NCBI RefSeq assembly: GCF_013155385.1
Contig: NZ_JABJUQ010000007.1
Location: forward strand, 1,842,001 to 1,906,000
Source: Bacillus sp. WMMC1349
GTDB taxonomy: Bacteria > Bacillota > Bacilli > Bacillales > Bacillaceae
Direction: 5' to 3'
DNA length: 64,000 nucleotides
Numbering within the stretch: the first letter of the stretch is position 1; the number at the start of each line of letters is the position of its first letter. Below the pieces are notes generated by a model. It was not told the origin of the DNA. It worked only from the letters and a program-made list of their open reading frames with translations, and ran no database searches. The translations under genes were made by a program, and so were the position numbers. This document shows positions 54,176-63,283 of this stretch, in pieces.

Positions 54176-54865
54176 ATGGAGATTGAAGCCTTTAAGACAT
54201 TGAAAGAAATAGGAAAGACACCTGTAATCGCACAAATTGGAGGATTCCGTCCGGAAGTTGGTAGACATAGTTGGTTTGGTGGACACTTCTACATAAACAC
54301 GAAAAAGGGTTGGCCAAGTGATCAGGATGGGTACATGATTCCGCTATTGCAAGCATATTTGCCGGAAATTCCCGGAGGTATCGAAAGTGTGGGTGAATCT
54401 GGGATGATTCAAGTCTTTCTGAACCGCAAGACATTGCCGCTCAATCTTGCTAAAAATGGTGACGGGTGGAAATTAATCGAATACCAGTCTATAGACGGAT
54501 TGCAGCTAGTTGACACCCCTGAAGAAGCGAGACTATTAAGAGAATTTCAGATGAAATGGAATTTGTCCAATACGATTGATTATCCGTGTTGGGAAGAAGC
54601 TTGGACATATGCAGACTTAACGGAAGTGAATGAGGATGATGAGATGTCTGACCGATTTTTCGATGAATTTTCGCGCTACTCGTTTACGAAAATCGGCGGC
54701 TATGCTTCCTACATCCAATCTCCAGACTTATCGGAGGATTTTCAATTCGTAATGCAGATTGCATCAGAAGAGAAGCCGCGCTTTATGGTCGGAGACAATG
54801 GAAATCTATATTTTTTTAGATCGCTTGTAGATGGGGAATGGTACATGAAATGGGATTGTTTTTAG
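54176..54865 (+). CDS. DUF1963 (YwqG-like) protein
   Basis: A 229-residue protein of the DUF1963/YwqG family: FGGHFYINTKKGWPSDQDGY (the typical GG-P.....WP sequence), a mid-region with many acidic residues, and the C-terminal KIGGYASYIQSP then FMVGDNGNLYFF. The ATG at 54176 follows GGAGG by 9 nt. It is about 100 nt after the DUF2262 gene on the same strand. In B. subtilis YwqG lies in a cluster with toxin-immunity genes; an immunity role here is plausible but unproven. Confidence 0.8.
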   Translation: MEIEAFKTLKEIGKTPVIAQIGGFRPEVGRHSWFGGHFYINTKKGWPSDQDGYMIPLLQAYLPEIPGGIESVGESGMIQVFLNRKTLPLNLAKNGDGWKLIEYQSIDGLQLVDTPEEARLLREFQMKWNLSNTIDYPCWEEAWTYADLTEVNEDDEMSDRFFDEFSRYSFTKIGGYASYIQSPDLSEDFQFVMQIASEEKPRFMVGDNGNLYFFRSLVDGEWYMKWDCF

Positions 54866-54964
54866 ATATTGGTCCCTTCCCCGCTTCATTGTTTGTATTT
54901 TCAACTATCTCCCTTCTACCCCTTTTTGTTAACTCAAGAAATTTAGCTCACTTATCAAAAACGA

Positions 54965-55002
54965 AAAGGCATGTGCCGGTACATTTTCGGACACATGCCT
55001 TT
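54965..55002 (-). terminator. bidirectional terminator
   Basis: Perfect 11-bp stem AAAGGCATGTG / CACATGCCTTT around a 16-nt loop, between convergent genes; serves the cysteine-rich protein gene on the minus strand. Confidence 0.75.
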
Positions 55003-55012
55003 CGTTATGTTT

Positions 55013-55381
55013 CTAATATTCTGACGTTGCAAAATTTCGACATTCTTGTGCACAATGTAAGCAAGTTTGACCACATCTTTGCGATCGTTCATCAGGGTGT
55101 TGTAAACAGTGGTTTCCACAAATCTCACAAATTTGCGCACATAATGAAGCGATCAATTTTGAAAAATAGCTAGAACGTGCAATATACTTTGCTGTTAATG
55201 TACATATATCAGCACAATCCCGAAGTAACCTTAATTGCTCTTTCCTATGGCTTGAACCGTCTATTTGTAAAATCAAATTCCCAGTATGTTCGCAAATTGC
55301 TTCACAATTTTGGATCGTCTTAACAATTCTATGATATGACATGTGACTTTGATTCATATAATGCGATTTATTAAGATGCAT
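55013..55381 (-). CDS. four-helix-bundle copper-binding protein (Csp/YhjQ-like)
   Basis: A 122-residue cysteine- and histidine-rich protein with regularly spaced cysteines: NCEAICEHTG, DCADICTLTA, CAQICEICGNHC, CGQTCLHCAQEC. This matches the DUF326 cytosolic copper storage proteins, in which cysteines line the core of a helix bundle and bind many Cu(I) ions. B. subtilis YhjQ is of this type. The start at 55381 is chosen for GGAGGG 8 nt upstream; a longer frame begins at 55396 without one. Confidence 0.85.
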   Translation of the reverse strand: MHLNKSHYMNQSHMSYHRIVKTIQNCEAICEHTGNLILQIDGSSHRKEQLRLLRDCADICTLTAKYIARSSYFSKLIASLCAQICEICGNHCLQHPDERSQRCGQTCLHCAQECRNFATSEY

Positions 55382-55451
55382 GAAAACGCCCTCCATTAAC
55401 CATTTTCTATATCATCATATGGATGGACATTTACCTATGTTTAACAAAAAA

Positions 55452-55470
55452 CAGCATTATTCAAATGCTG
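55452..55470 (-). terminator. terminator after the 64-residue membrane protein
   Basis: Minus-strand CAGCAT / ATGCTG stem, 7-nt loop, TTTTTT tail, 12 nt past the stop at 55482. Confidence 0.75.
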
Positions 55471-55481
55471 CTGAGAAACCT

Positions 55482-55676
55482 CTATGATAAAAATAACGGC
55501 CCATAATAAGTGAAGCCTAAAGCGACAAGAGCTTCTACTAACGAAACGGAAACAATTACTTTATGATTGACAGATTTTTTCACGGCAATTAGTTTTTGAC
55601 CAATATAATTGACTAAATAAAACGAACTAAAGAACAATATAACTCCAAAGAAAATGGCAATAATGGAATTGAACAT
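55482..55676 (-). CDS. small two-span membrane protein
   Basis: A 64-residue protein with two membrane helices (about residues 5-24 and 40-62) joined by a basic loop (KLIAVKKSVNHK). AAAGGAGGACTT lies just upstream of the ATG. It begins 15 nt after the TlpA-like gene stop and ends at a terminator, so the two form an operon. It could assist the thioredoxin-like partner; no family recognised. Confidence 0.7.
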   Translation of the reverse strand: MFNSIIAIFFGVILFFSSFYLVNYIGQKLIAVKKSVNHKVIVSVSLVEALVALGFTYYGPLFLS

Positions 55677-55691
55677 ATGAAGTCCTCCTTT

Positions 55692-56225
55692 CTAAAGTTT
55701 AAGAAGTTCTTTTATCCATTGATCTAATTGCTCTTTAGACATTTCACCTTCAAATTTGCGTTTAATCGTTCCGTCAGGGCTGATAAAGTAAGAAACAGGG
55801 AGGTTGTTGACGCCCCATGAATTATAGATGTCACCGGTCTTATCTAATACGACCGGAAATGTGAGCTGATGATCATTTAAAAAGTTTTTCACAGTTGCAT
55901 CTGGTTCTTGAATATTAACAGCAACAACTTCAAAACGATCATTTTTATATTGTTGGTAAGCCTGCTCGATCACGGGCATTTCTTTTTTACATGGACCGCA
56001 CCAAGAGGCCCAAAAGTTCACAAGCACAGCCTTTCCATGGAGATCTTTTAAATTTATTTTTTCACCAGCTAATGTTGTCCATTTAAAATTTGGAGCTTGT
56101 TCGTTCAGTTGCCCTGCTGCTTCTGTTTTTTTGTTTGCGAAGTTTTGATAAATTGCAAACCCTACAGCTAAGGCTAAAACGAAAATGATCAAGATCCGAA
56201 ACCGCGAGTGTTTTTGGTTGTTCAT
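55692..56225 (-). CDS. TlpA/ResA-like membrane-anchored thiol-disulfide oxidoreductase
   Basis: A 177-residue protein with an N-terminal membrane anchor (about residues 10-26) and an extracytoplasmic thioredoxin fold. The active site is FWASWCGPCKKEMP; the cis-proline loop reads NLPVSYFI. It resembles B. subtilis ResA and YneN, which act in cytochrome c maturation or disulfide exchange outside the membrane. Since yneN is absent from beside citB here, this may be its relocated equivalent; ResA has CEPC rather than CGPC. Confidence 0.85.
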   Translation of the reverse strand: MNNQKHSRFRILIIFVLALAVGFAIYQNFANKKTEAAGQLNEQAPNFKWTTLAGEKINLKDLHGKAVLVNFWASWCGPCKKEMPVIEQAYQQYKNDRFEVVAVNIQEPDATVKNFLNDHQLTFPVVLDKTGDIYNSWGVNNLPVSYFISPDGTIKRKFEGEMSKEQLDQWIKELLKL

Positions 56226-56375
56226 TTATTTGCTCCCCCTGTTTGATCTTTCATCACCATTTTAAACAAAATTTAGAAAAGGAGTCAATCAAATGAAACC
56301 AATGATCTTGTGGTTCATAACTTGTTTAGTATTTCACAAATGAGACCCGACTTTTATTAAAAATTAGCTCTTGAG

Positions 56376-57218
56376 CTAGGTTTTGGATGAGTTCATATCA
56401 GAACTTTTTATATATTCTTGAATAATCGAGTTTATGATGTGTAAAGAATCCAGTTCCCCAGAAGAAAAAGAGGTAACGGGATATTCTTTTTGAAATAGAA
56501 CCGTATTGATCTGCCTTGGCGACAGCCCACTTTCGTAGAGCCTGATAATTTCTCCTTGGAGGTCTAACAAATAATCTAGCTTTCTCTGTAAAGCTGAACG
56601 TCCATCCTTTAAATAGCCAGCATGACAGCAAAAGATTTCTTCAAAATCATAAGTTAACACTTTTTTTAAGGATTCAATAACGGTTGGGATGTTCTCTTCA
56701 CGTAAAGTAACTTTTGGCTTCTCCTGGCAGTACAAATCCCCAGTAAAAAGCTGACCGCTTTTCCGATTTAAAAATGCCAAATGATCGCTAGTATGACCAG
56801 GTGTTTCAATGACATCCCAAATGGCATGACGGGATAAAAAAGTGTTTCCAATTGGCTTTGCATGAAAAGGACTGCGCTTCCCCCAAAAAAATTCCCGATA
56901 CATTTGATAATCTGGCTCCTGTTTACAATAATCTAACATCTTATGATTCATATAAATAGGCAGCTTCAGTTCTTTTTGTAAAAATGCTGCACAGCCTGTA
57001 TGATCTTCATGAAAATGTGTAATGACAACTTGATCGATATCTTGTTCTTTAAAGAATGGTTTTAGTTCCTTTTCCACTGATTTTGGGCCAGTATCAACTA
57101 AAACGCCATCCACCATAAAACAATAAACATTTAATTTTATTCCTTGAGATGCTACTGTGGACTTTCCTATTCGAACAGCGTTCATTGTTTGCTGTTTGAA
57201 ATTCTTTGTCAGATTCAT
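56376..57218 (-). CDS. MBL-fold metallohydrolase
   Basis: A 280-residue metallo-beta-lactamase-fold hydrolase. Zinc-binding motif THFHEDHTGC (H-x-H-x-D-H) at about residues 72-81, the later metal ligands in ETPGHTSDHL and FTGDLY, and CCHAGYLKDG as the last histidine. A C-terminal winged-helix-like segment follows. Substrate unknown. Minus strand between the TlpA-like gene and manA with its own spacing. Confidence 0.85.
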   Translation of the reverse strand: MNLTKNFKQQTMNAVRIGKSTVASQGIKLNVYCFMVDGVLVDTGPKSVEKELKPFFKEQDIDQVVITHFHEDHTGCAAFLQKELKLPIYMNHKMLDYCKQEPDYQMYREFFWGKRSPFHAKPIGNTFLSRHAIWDVIETPGHTSDHLAFLNRKSGQLFTGDLYCQEKPKVTLREENIPTVIESLKKVLTYDFEEIFCCHAGYLKDGRSALQRKLDYLLDLQGEIIRLYESGLSPRQINTVLFQKEYPVTSFSSGELDSLHIINSIIQEYIKSSDMNSSKT

Positions 57219-57351
57219 TCAGTGACTCCTTTCACAAATCCATTTGTTAGATTTTAACACATAATGAATGAAGAATCATTCATTTATTTGAGAAGATTTT
57301 GGAAGTCTCCAACGATAACTTGCGACTTCCTTGAATTTTATATGTTGTTTA

Positions 57352-57399
57352 ACGTAAAAAAAAGGCGTCCAATCGTCAAAAATCGACCTATGGACAGCC
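57352..57399 (-). terminator. manA terminator
   Basis: Minus strand GGCTGTCCA pairs with TGGACGCC through an interrupted stem and is followed by eight T, about 25 nt past the manA stop. Confidence 0.65.
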
Positions 57400-57423
57400 C
57401 CTTTGGATGAAGGCAGAAGTAAA

Positions 57424-58368
57424 TTATAAGTTTGAGACGATACATTCAATACGTCCAGACACTTGGAAATCACCAAATTGATCAGGCAGTAAGAGATGAT
57501 CACCTTTTTTGAGGGCATATTCATTTCCATTTGTAATAATGTGCCCTTCCCCATTCATGACACTGATCAAAAGAAACGGTTTTTCTTGTTTCAAGCTAAC
57601 AGTTCCTGTTAAATCCCACTTTTTCACAGAGAAAAAAGGAGATTCAATGAATAAGGTAACATGCAAATCATCTATTTTTTCATATTGAATAGTGGGTTGC
57701 ATTGCTGTAAAAGGAACGTCTATCACATCAATGCTTTTTTCTAGATGAAGTTCTCGTAGATTTCCTTGTGCATCTGTTCTGTCATAATCATATAATCTGT
57801 AAGTTGTATCAGAATTTTGCTGTGTTTCTAAAATTAAAATACCTTCACCGATCGCGTGAACAGTCCCGCTTGGAACATAGAAGAAATCTCCTGGTTTCAC
57901 TTTTACCCGACGGAAAAGTTGATCCCATTGTTTACTTTCTATCATAGAAATAAGTTCTTCTTTTGTTTTAGCATGATGTCCGTAAATAATTTCTGCATTT
58001 TCTTGGCAGTCAATCACATACCAGCATTCTGTCTTACCGAGTTCACCGTTTTCATGTTCATGTGCATAATCGTCATCCGGGTGAACTTGAACAGACAAAT
58101 CTTGATTCGCATCTAAAATTTTCGTAAGGAGAGGGAAACGATCTCCCTCCACATTTCCGAATAATTCCGGATGTTTTTCCCATAGTTCGCCAAGAGAAAG
58201 TCCTTTATACGTTCCGTTTTGAACAATGCTTTGTCCATTTTGATGTGCTGCAAAAGCCCAGCACTCACCAGTCTGTTCAGATGGAATGTGATAACCGAAA
58301 GAGGTTAAAGATTTACCGCCCCAGATTCTTTCCTTGAATACAGGTTCAAAAAATAGTGGTTCAATCAA
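57424..58368 (-). CDS. manA: mannose-6-phosphate isomerase, class I
   Basis: A 314-residue cupin enzyme that converts mannose 6-phosphate to fructose 6-phosphate. It has the zinc-site motifs QVHPDDDYAHEHENGELGKTE and the GDFFYVPSGTVHAIGEGILI stretch with the YVPSGTVHA signature. It lies 16 nt after manP, giving a manP-manA operon that imports and isomerises mannose. Confidence 0.94.
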   Translation of the reverse strand: MIEPLFFEPVFKERIWGGKSLTSFGYHIPSEQTGECWAFAAHQNGQSIVQNGTYKGLSLGELWEKHPELFGNVEGDRFPLLTKILDANQDLSVQVHPDDDYAHEHENGELGKTECWYVIDCQENAEIIYGHHAKTKEELISMIESKQWDQLFRRVKVKPGDFFYVPSGTVHAIGEGILILETQQNSDTTYRLYDYDRTDAQGNLRELHLEKSIDVIDVPFTAMQPTIQYEKIDDLHVTLFIESPFFSVKKWDLTGTVSLKQEKPFLLISVMNGEGHIITNGNEYALKKGDHLLLPDQFGDFQVSGRIECIVSNL

Positions 58369-58384
58369 TTCAATTTACCTCACT

Positions 58385-60313
58385 TTATACAATTTCATCC
58401 AGAAGTTTGTATGCCTCTTCTTTTGTTTTAACAGCTAATAAACGTTCTCTATAATGATCATCCATTAATTTTCGAGACAGCATTTGCAGAAGTTTTAAAT
58501 GTGCATTCCCTTCACTTTCTTTTGGAACAGCAATCATAAAGATTAATTTTGCTTTTGATCCATCAAGGCTTTTCCAATCAACGCCAGATGGCTTGATACC
58601 AAATACAACACTTGGTTTTTTGACAGCGTCTGATTTTCCATGTGGAATTGCAATGTTCATGCCGATTGCTGTCGTACTCTCTGCTTCACGTTTTAAAATA
58701 GCTTGTTTAAATTCACTTTCTGAATGTAATGCACCTGCATGTGCTAACTTTTGAATCATTTCATCAATAATATCGTCGCGAGTTTCCCCTAATAATTTAG
58801 GTTCGATCAGCTCTGTGCTTGTGATATCTGTCAACTTCTGAATATCTGTTGTTTCTGACGGTTTGCTAGCTGTTTGAACGGATTGTTGTGGAACATCTCT
58901 TGAACCTTGATTTGGTTTCACTTCTTCATTGATGTTTTTTTTCAACGCATTGACTAATAAAGCAGCTACAATTGATCCGACAATGACAGCAACAAAGAAC
59001 ATCAAGACATTATCAACCGCTCCTAATACCGCAACAATCGGACCACCGTGTGCCACTCTGTCTCCAACATGACCGATCATAGCGATAACCGAACCTGTCA
59101 TTGAACCAACCATAATACTTGGGATGACACGAAGTGGATCTTGCGCTGCAAATGGGATAGCGCCTTCAGTGATACCGAATAACCCCATTGTAAATGATGC
59201 TTTACCCATTTCTTGTTCTGTCGCTTGGAATTTTCTTTTACCTATGAATGTAGCAAGTCCCATACCAATAGGTGGAATACAAATAGCTGCAGCAATTGGA
59301 CCCATGATTTCATAGTTTCCTTCACCAATCATTGCTGAGCCGAACAAAAATGCTACTTTGTTAACAGGACCGCCCATATCAAATGAAATCATAGCACCTA
59401 AAATTAATGCGAGAAGAATAGAACTTGATCCTTTCATGCCTGATAACCAAGCTGTTAATGATTCAAATAATTGAGAAACTGGTGCACCGATAAAGAATAC
59501 AAATGCTAAGCCGACGATTAGTGAAGCGAATACCGGAATAATAATAATCGGCATAATCGGCTGAATGGCTTTTGGAACTTTTAATTTCTTAATTGCCAAT
59601 GCTGCATAACCTGCTAAAAACCCAGCGATAATACCACCGAGGAAACCAGCGCCGCTTTCACTTCCATAAAAACTTCCGGTTGCTGCAATGTAACCGCCGA
59701 TCATACCGGGAACAAGACCTGGTTTATCTGCAATACTATATGCAATATAACCAGCCAAAATCGGGATCATGAATGAGAATGAAGCAGCACCGATTTGTTC
59801 AATCGTTTTCCAGAAAGAGGCATCCGGAATAACGATACCTTTTGGTGTTTTTTCTCCCCCAATCGTTAGAGCGATGGCAATTAATAATCCACCAACTACA
59901 ATGAATGGAACCATAAACGAAACACCATTCATTAAGTGCCGATAAATCGGATTTTGTTTTTTCTCCTGTTGGTTGGTGTTTTCTGTTTTTGAATTTGACT
60001 GATAAACAGGAATATTTCCTTTTATAGCTTTGTTAATTAATTCTTCCGGTTTGCGGATACCTTCCTGAACGCCGACAGAAAGTACCTTTTTACCTGCAAA
60101 TCGATCTTTGCTTACCGTTCGGTCTGCCGCAATGATGATGGCGTCTGCTTCGCGAATATCTTGTTCGGTCAGTTCATTTTCTACCCCTATCCCGCCTTGG
60201 GTTTCTATTTTCATTTGTACGCCCAATTTGTCAGCTGCTTTTTGAAGGTTTTCTGCTGCCATATACGTATGGGCAATTCCATTTGGACATGATGTAATCG
60301 CTAACAGTTTCAT
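58385..60313 (-). CDS. manP: mannose-specific PTS transporter EIIBCA
   Basis: A 642-residue three-domain PTS permease of the fructose family. EIIB at the N terminus has the phosphorylated Cys in TSCPNGIAHTYMAAE. EIIC (about residues 125-455) has many membrane spans with GGPVNKVAF. EIIA at the C terminus has the phospho-histidine in IAIPHGKSDAV. The order B-C-A matches B. subtilis ManP (650 residues). An inverted repeat upstream is a likely ManR operator. Confidence 0.92.
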   Translation of the reverse strand: MKLLAITSCPNGIAHTYMAAENLQKAADKLGVQMKIETQGGIGVENELTEQDIREADAIIIAADRTVSKDRFAGKKVLSVGVQEGIRKPEELINKAIKGNIPVYQSNSKTENTNQQEKKQNPIYRHLMNGVSFMVPFIVVGGLLIAIALTIGGEKTPKGIVIPDASFWKTIEQIGAASFSFMIPILAGYIAYSIADKPGLVPGMIGGYIAATGSFYGSESGAGFLGGIIAGFLAGYAALAIKKLKVPKAIQPIMPIIIIPVFASLIVGLAFVFFIGAPVSQLFESLTAWLSGMKGSSSILLALILGAMISFDMGGPVNKVAFLFGSAMIGEGNYEIMGPIAAAICIPPIGMGLATFIGKRKFQATEQEMGKASFTMGLFGITEGAIPFAAQDPLRVIPSIMVGSMTGSVIAMIGHVGDRVAHGGPIVAVLGAVDNVLMFFVAVIVGSIVAALLVNALKKNINEEVKPNQGSRDVPQQSVQTASKPSETTDIQKLTDITSTELIEPKLLGETRDDIIDEMIQKLAHAGALHSESEFKQAILKREAESTTAIGMNIAIPHGKSDAVKKPSVVFGIKPSGVDWKSLDGSKAKLIFMIAVPKESEGNAHLKLLQMLSRKLMDDHYRERLLAVKTKEEAYKLLDEIV

Positions 60314-60394
60314 GTTTCAATCCTCCTTAGGATTTAGGTTTTTTCTGGGCCCATATTTACTATATATCAAAACAATCATTATAAAAGTTTTGTT

Positions 60395-60417
60395 TTTTAC
60401 CGTAGTTTCCGGTAAAA
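60395..60417 (-). promoter_or_regulatory. likely ManR operator at manP
   Basis: Perfect 8-bp inverted repeat TTTTACCG / CGGTAAAA with a 7-nt spacer, about 80 nt upstream of manP. Almost the same sequence occurs upstream of manR. Confidence 0.6.
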
Positions 60418-60466
60418 TTGCTTTTTTTCTGAAGAAAACAAAAAAAGCAAGGCATCCACCTCACTT

Positions 60467-62407
60467 TTAGTATTCCAAATAAGATAAGAATTTTATCACA
60501 TCTGTTTCTTTCGTTAGCTTTTGAATAAATGCTGGTTGTTCGCTAATAAAAGATAGTTCATGAAATAATTGTCTTGTCATTTGTTGATCCTCATGCTTAA
60601 CAGCGAGCATAAAAACGAGTGAGACTTTCTCCGTTCCCCAATCAAGCGGTTCTTTTAGTGTCGCAATTGCAATCGCAGATTGCTTAATAAATTTCGCATT
60701 TGCATGGGGGATAGCAATTCCGCTACCGATTGTGGTTGCTGACATTTTTTCTCTTTGTACGGCATGTGCAGCATAGTCTTTTTCTACATAGCCTTTCTCA
60801 TACAAAGACAGCGCTAATTTTTCAATTAATTTGTAGCGATGTTGCGGTTCTTCCTGTAAAAAAACTAAAAACGGTGTTGTATTATTGATCATCGTAAATT
60901 TTTTCTGTTTTCTTTCAGGTGCTTCATCAAGGTGATTGATGAACTCTTTTAATTTCTTCTCTTCCCCTGCTTCTAAAAGTGGTGATACAACAATATGAGG
61001 AATTTTTAATTTTTCAAGAGAGACGGTTGAAATGACGGACTCAACATCCTTATGCTTTCCCAAATATTCTGCTAGATCAGCTTTTGCAATACAATCAATC
61101 ACATGCATTTGCGGGAATTTTCGTTCAATCTTTGTCCGTAATAGTTGTGACATGCCAATTCCCATATGACAAACGATAATGACTTTCTTTTGTGTTTCGC
61201 TGTTTTGATTTAAACGTTCGATCGCTGCTTGAAAATGCAAAGTGAGGTACGCTGCTTCTTCTTCAGGAATTGTCAGCGCAAATGATTGATTAATGTCTGC
61301 CAAAACATCAATTACGATATTAAATAGATAAGGATACATCTTTTTAATGTCTTGAAGCATCGGATTAGATACAGAAAGATCATAATGAAGTCGATTTAAT
61401 GTTGTATTTAAATGAATGGTTAATCCATTCCGCAACATTTGATCATCACTAAAATCCAACATCTTCAGTTTTGAAACACGATCAATTAAATGATTCAGTA
61501 CCTCAACAAGCAGAGGGTTTTCCTCACCTTGCCATAGTGGATAACGAACTTTCCCACCCAAAATATGCAATGTTAAGTAGACGATTTCTTCTTTAGGAAA
61601 AAGGACAGAGAAAACTTGTTCAAGTCTTTTTAAATAAGCTGTTGTCCATTGAAATTCCTTTTTTTCTCGTACAAGTGTCATTTCTTTTTCAGAAATAGAG
61701 ATCGGTTGTTTCATTTTCATTCGTCGAATCATCAATAAAGTGTGCAATAATAAATTTTCAAAGGTTTCGTCAGTGAAATATAAAGAATGCCGTTTCTGTA
61801 ATGATTGGAGTTCATTTTTAACAAATTCAATTTCATGAGACAAAAATTTCTTTTTAATAAATTGACTGGCAAATTCCCGATTGTCAATTAAATCAGCGAT
61901 CCGTGCCAACGCTTTGCGTTTATTCTTCTCACTTCCAGTAATCATTAAGCCTAGTCTTTGCTTTGATACTAATGTTAACTGATACTGTTTCAGCCATTCT
62001 TCAATTTGAGTCAAGTCTTTTTTGATGGCTGCTTTATTCAAGTAATGTTTTTCAGCAATTTCTTTTGCCGTAACAGGCTTATCATTCATTAATAAATGAT
62101 AGGCGATTTGCAAAACTCTTTTCTCATCGGTTTCGTCTGTTATTTGGTGATGTTCTGAATATAATTGTTGTAGAAAAAACATCTTTTCATGTTCTTCAAT
62201 GTTTAAATAAACACCTAGTCCTGGTTTTCGAATCAGTTCGGCATCAGAATGTTCTGTTATATAGTCTTCAATTACTTTTAAATCATTACGAATCGTTTTT
62301 TCAGAACACTTCACCTTGTCTGCAAAATCCTGTACTAATAAATAATCATCAGGTTCAGATAACAACAGATACAAAATGTCTTTTTGTCTTTCATTCATGA
62401 ATTTCAC
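60467..62407 (-). CDS. manR: mannose operon activator ManR
   Basis: A 646-residue PRD-containing PTS-regulated activator. N-terminal helix-turn-helix domains (KCSEKTIRNDLKVIEDYI; then TAKEIAEKHYLNKAAIKKDL), two PRDs, an EIIB-gat-like domain with the Cys in VIIVCHMGIGMSQLLRTKI, and a C-terminal EIIA domain with the phospho-His in IAIPHANAKFI. It is upstream of manP on the same strand, as in B. subtilis. HPr- and ManP-dependent phosphorylation is expected from the family. Confidence 0.92.
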   Translation of the reverse strand: MKFMNERQKDILYLLLSEPDDYLLVQDFADKVKCSEKTIRNDLKVIEDYITEHSDAELIRKPGLGVYLNIEEHEKMFFLQQLYSEHHQITDETDEKRVLQIAYHLLMNDKPVTAKEIAEKHYLNKAAIKKDLTQIEEWLKQYQLTLVSKQRLGLMITGSEKNKRKALARIADLIDNREFASQFIKKKFLSHEIEFVKNELQSLQKRHSLYFTDETFENLLLHTLLMIRRMKMKQPISISEKEMTLVREKKEFQWTTAYLKRLEQVFSVLFPKEEIVYLTLHILGGKVRYPLWQGEENPLLVEVLNHLIDRVSKLKMLDFSDDQMLRNGLTIHLNTTLNRLHYDLSVSNPMLQDIKKMYPYLFNIVIDVLADINQSFALTIPEEEAAYLTLHFQAAIERLNQNSETQKKVIIVCHMGIGMSQLLRTKIERKFPQMHVIDCIAKADLAEYLGKHKDVESVISTVSLEKLKIPHIVVSPLLEAGEEKKLKEFINHLDEAPERKQKKFTMINNTTPFLVFLQEEPQHRYKLIEKLALSLYEKGYVEKDYAAHAVQREKMSATTIGSGIAIPHANAKFIKQSAIAIATLKEPLDWGTEKVSLVFMLAVKHEDQQMTRQLFHELSFISEQPAFIQKLTKETDVIKFLSYLEY

Positions 62408-62469
62408 CTGTTTCTTCTATCCTCCCTGTCCGTTTCACTAATACTTATTATAGTATAAGTATATGATAT

Positions 62470-62485
62470 AAGAAATCGTTTACAC
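62470..62485 (-). promoter_or_regulatory. weak cre-like site before manR
   Basis: The minus strand GTGTAAACGATTTCTT fits the cre consensus except at two positions. B. subtilis manR is under catabolite control, which makes this worth noting. Confidence 0.35.
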
Positions 62486-62524
62486 TATATTATACAGTGA
62501 AATAAAACAACGAAAAAAATAGAT

Positions 62525-62547
62525 TTTTACCGAAACTTCCGGAAAAA
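62525..62547 (-). promoter_or_regulatory. likely ManR operator at manR
   Basis: TTTTACCG / CGGAAAAA inverted repeat, 7-nt spacer, one mismatch; near copy of the site before manP. Suggests autoregulation. Confidence 0.55.
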
Positions 62548-62569
62548 CAGTTTTTTAAAAGCAAAATAA

Positions 62570-62594
62570 AGCCACTTTGATTAGCAAAGCGGCT
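62570..62594 (-). terminator. terminator of the ABC transporter operon
   Basis: A 10-bp stem with one wobble (AGCCGCTTTG / CAAAGTGGCT on the minus strand), 5-nt loop, TTTATTTT tail, 41 nt past the permease stop. Confidence 0.8.
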
Positions 62595-62635
62595 CTATAA
62601 TAGATATTATTTACTATATATTTTTAAATATGAGA

Positions 62636-63283
62636 TCAAAATTCGCGTTTCTTATAAAAGTTTAGAGATAAAAAATAAGAACAGACAAAAATGAGCAGCA
62701 CTACTCCAATCATGAATGTTGATATTCCTGCAGATGATAATTGGTTGAATATTGACACCAACTGTCCTTTTTCACTTAAATATTCGTATAGTTTTGTTCC
62801 TCCAAATAGAAAAGTAAAGAAAATGATAAAATTCGGAATCCTCGATTTTATAAATCCATATTTGAAAATGAATGGAAACGATAATGAAGCAAACAACGTG
62901 ACAATGATGACAACCCCTTCGAGTACTTGAAAAGAAATAGACAGTTCAGGTAGAACATTAAGCTGATTGACAACCAAAAAAATAAGACTGTAACCAATTG
63001 TCGCATACAAGGCATAAACGTATACTGATAAATATTTCGCTAAAACAATCGTGCTTTTCTTAATAGGTAAGCTGATTAGGATTTTGTCACTGTTGTTTTT
63101 TTCTTCCAATGAACTTGCCCCTAATGCCAATTGATAAGAAATTGCCAAGACGCCGATCGTAAGTCCTGCCGAGCCGATTTTAGACAGAAAAAAAGTAAAG
63201 AAAATCATGATTAAAATAGATATTTTTACTGCTTTTTTTTGCATTAAAATATCCTTCTTAATAAGATAATACACGACGATCAC
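62636..63283 (-). CDS. ABC-2 type transporter permease
   Basis: A 215-residue membrane protein with about six helices, of the ABC2 membrane type found with YtrB/YhcG-like ATPases: the conserved SLEEKNNSDKILISLPIKKS in the first cytoplasmic loop marks this group (S-L-P-x-x-K/R). It overlaps the end of the ATPase gene by 26 nt. Substrate unknown; relatives act in antimicrobial peptide resistance or cell envelope stress. Confidence 0.85.
   Translation of the reverse strand: MIVVYYLIKKDILMQKKAVKISILIMIFFTFFLSKIGSAGLTIGVLAISYQLALGASSLEEKNNSDKILISLPIKKSTIVLAKYLSVYVYALYATIGYSLIFLVVNQLNVLPELSISFQVLEGVVIIVTLFASLSFPFIFKYGFIKSRIPNFIIFFTFLFGGTKLYEYLSEKGQLVSIFNQLSSAGISTFMIGVVLLIFVCSYFLSLNFYKKREF

Noticed and set aside
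57276..57554. 92-residue minus-strand frame overlapping the manA end
   Set aside because: It is out of frame with manA, covers its terminator and has no ribosome-binding site; a shadow.
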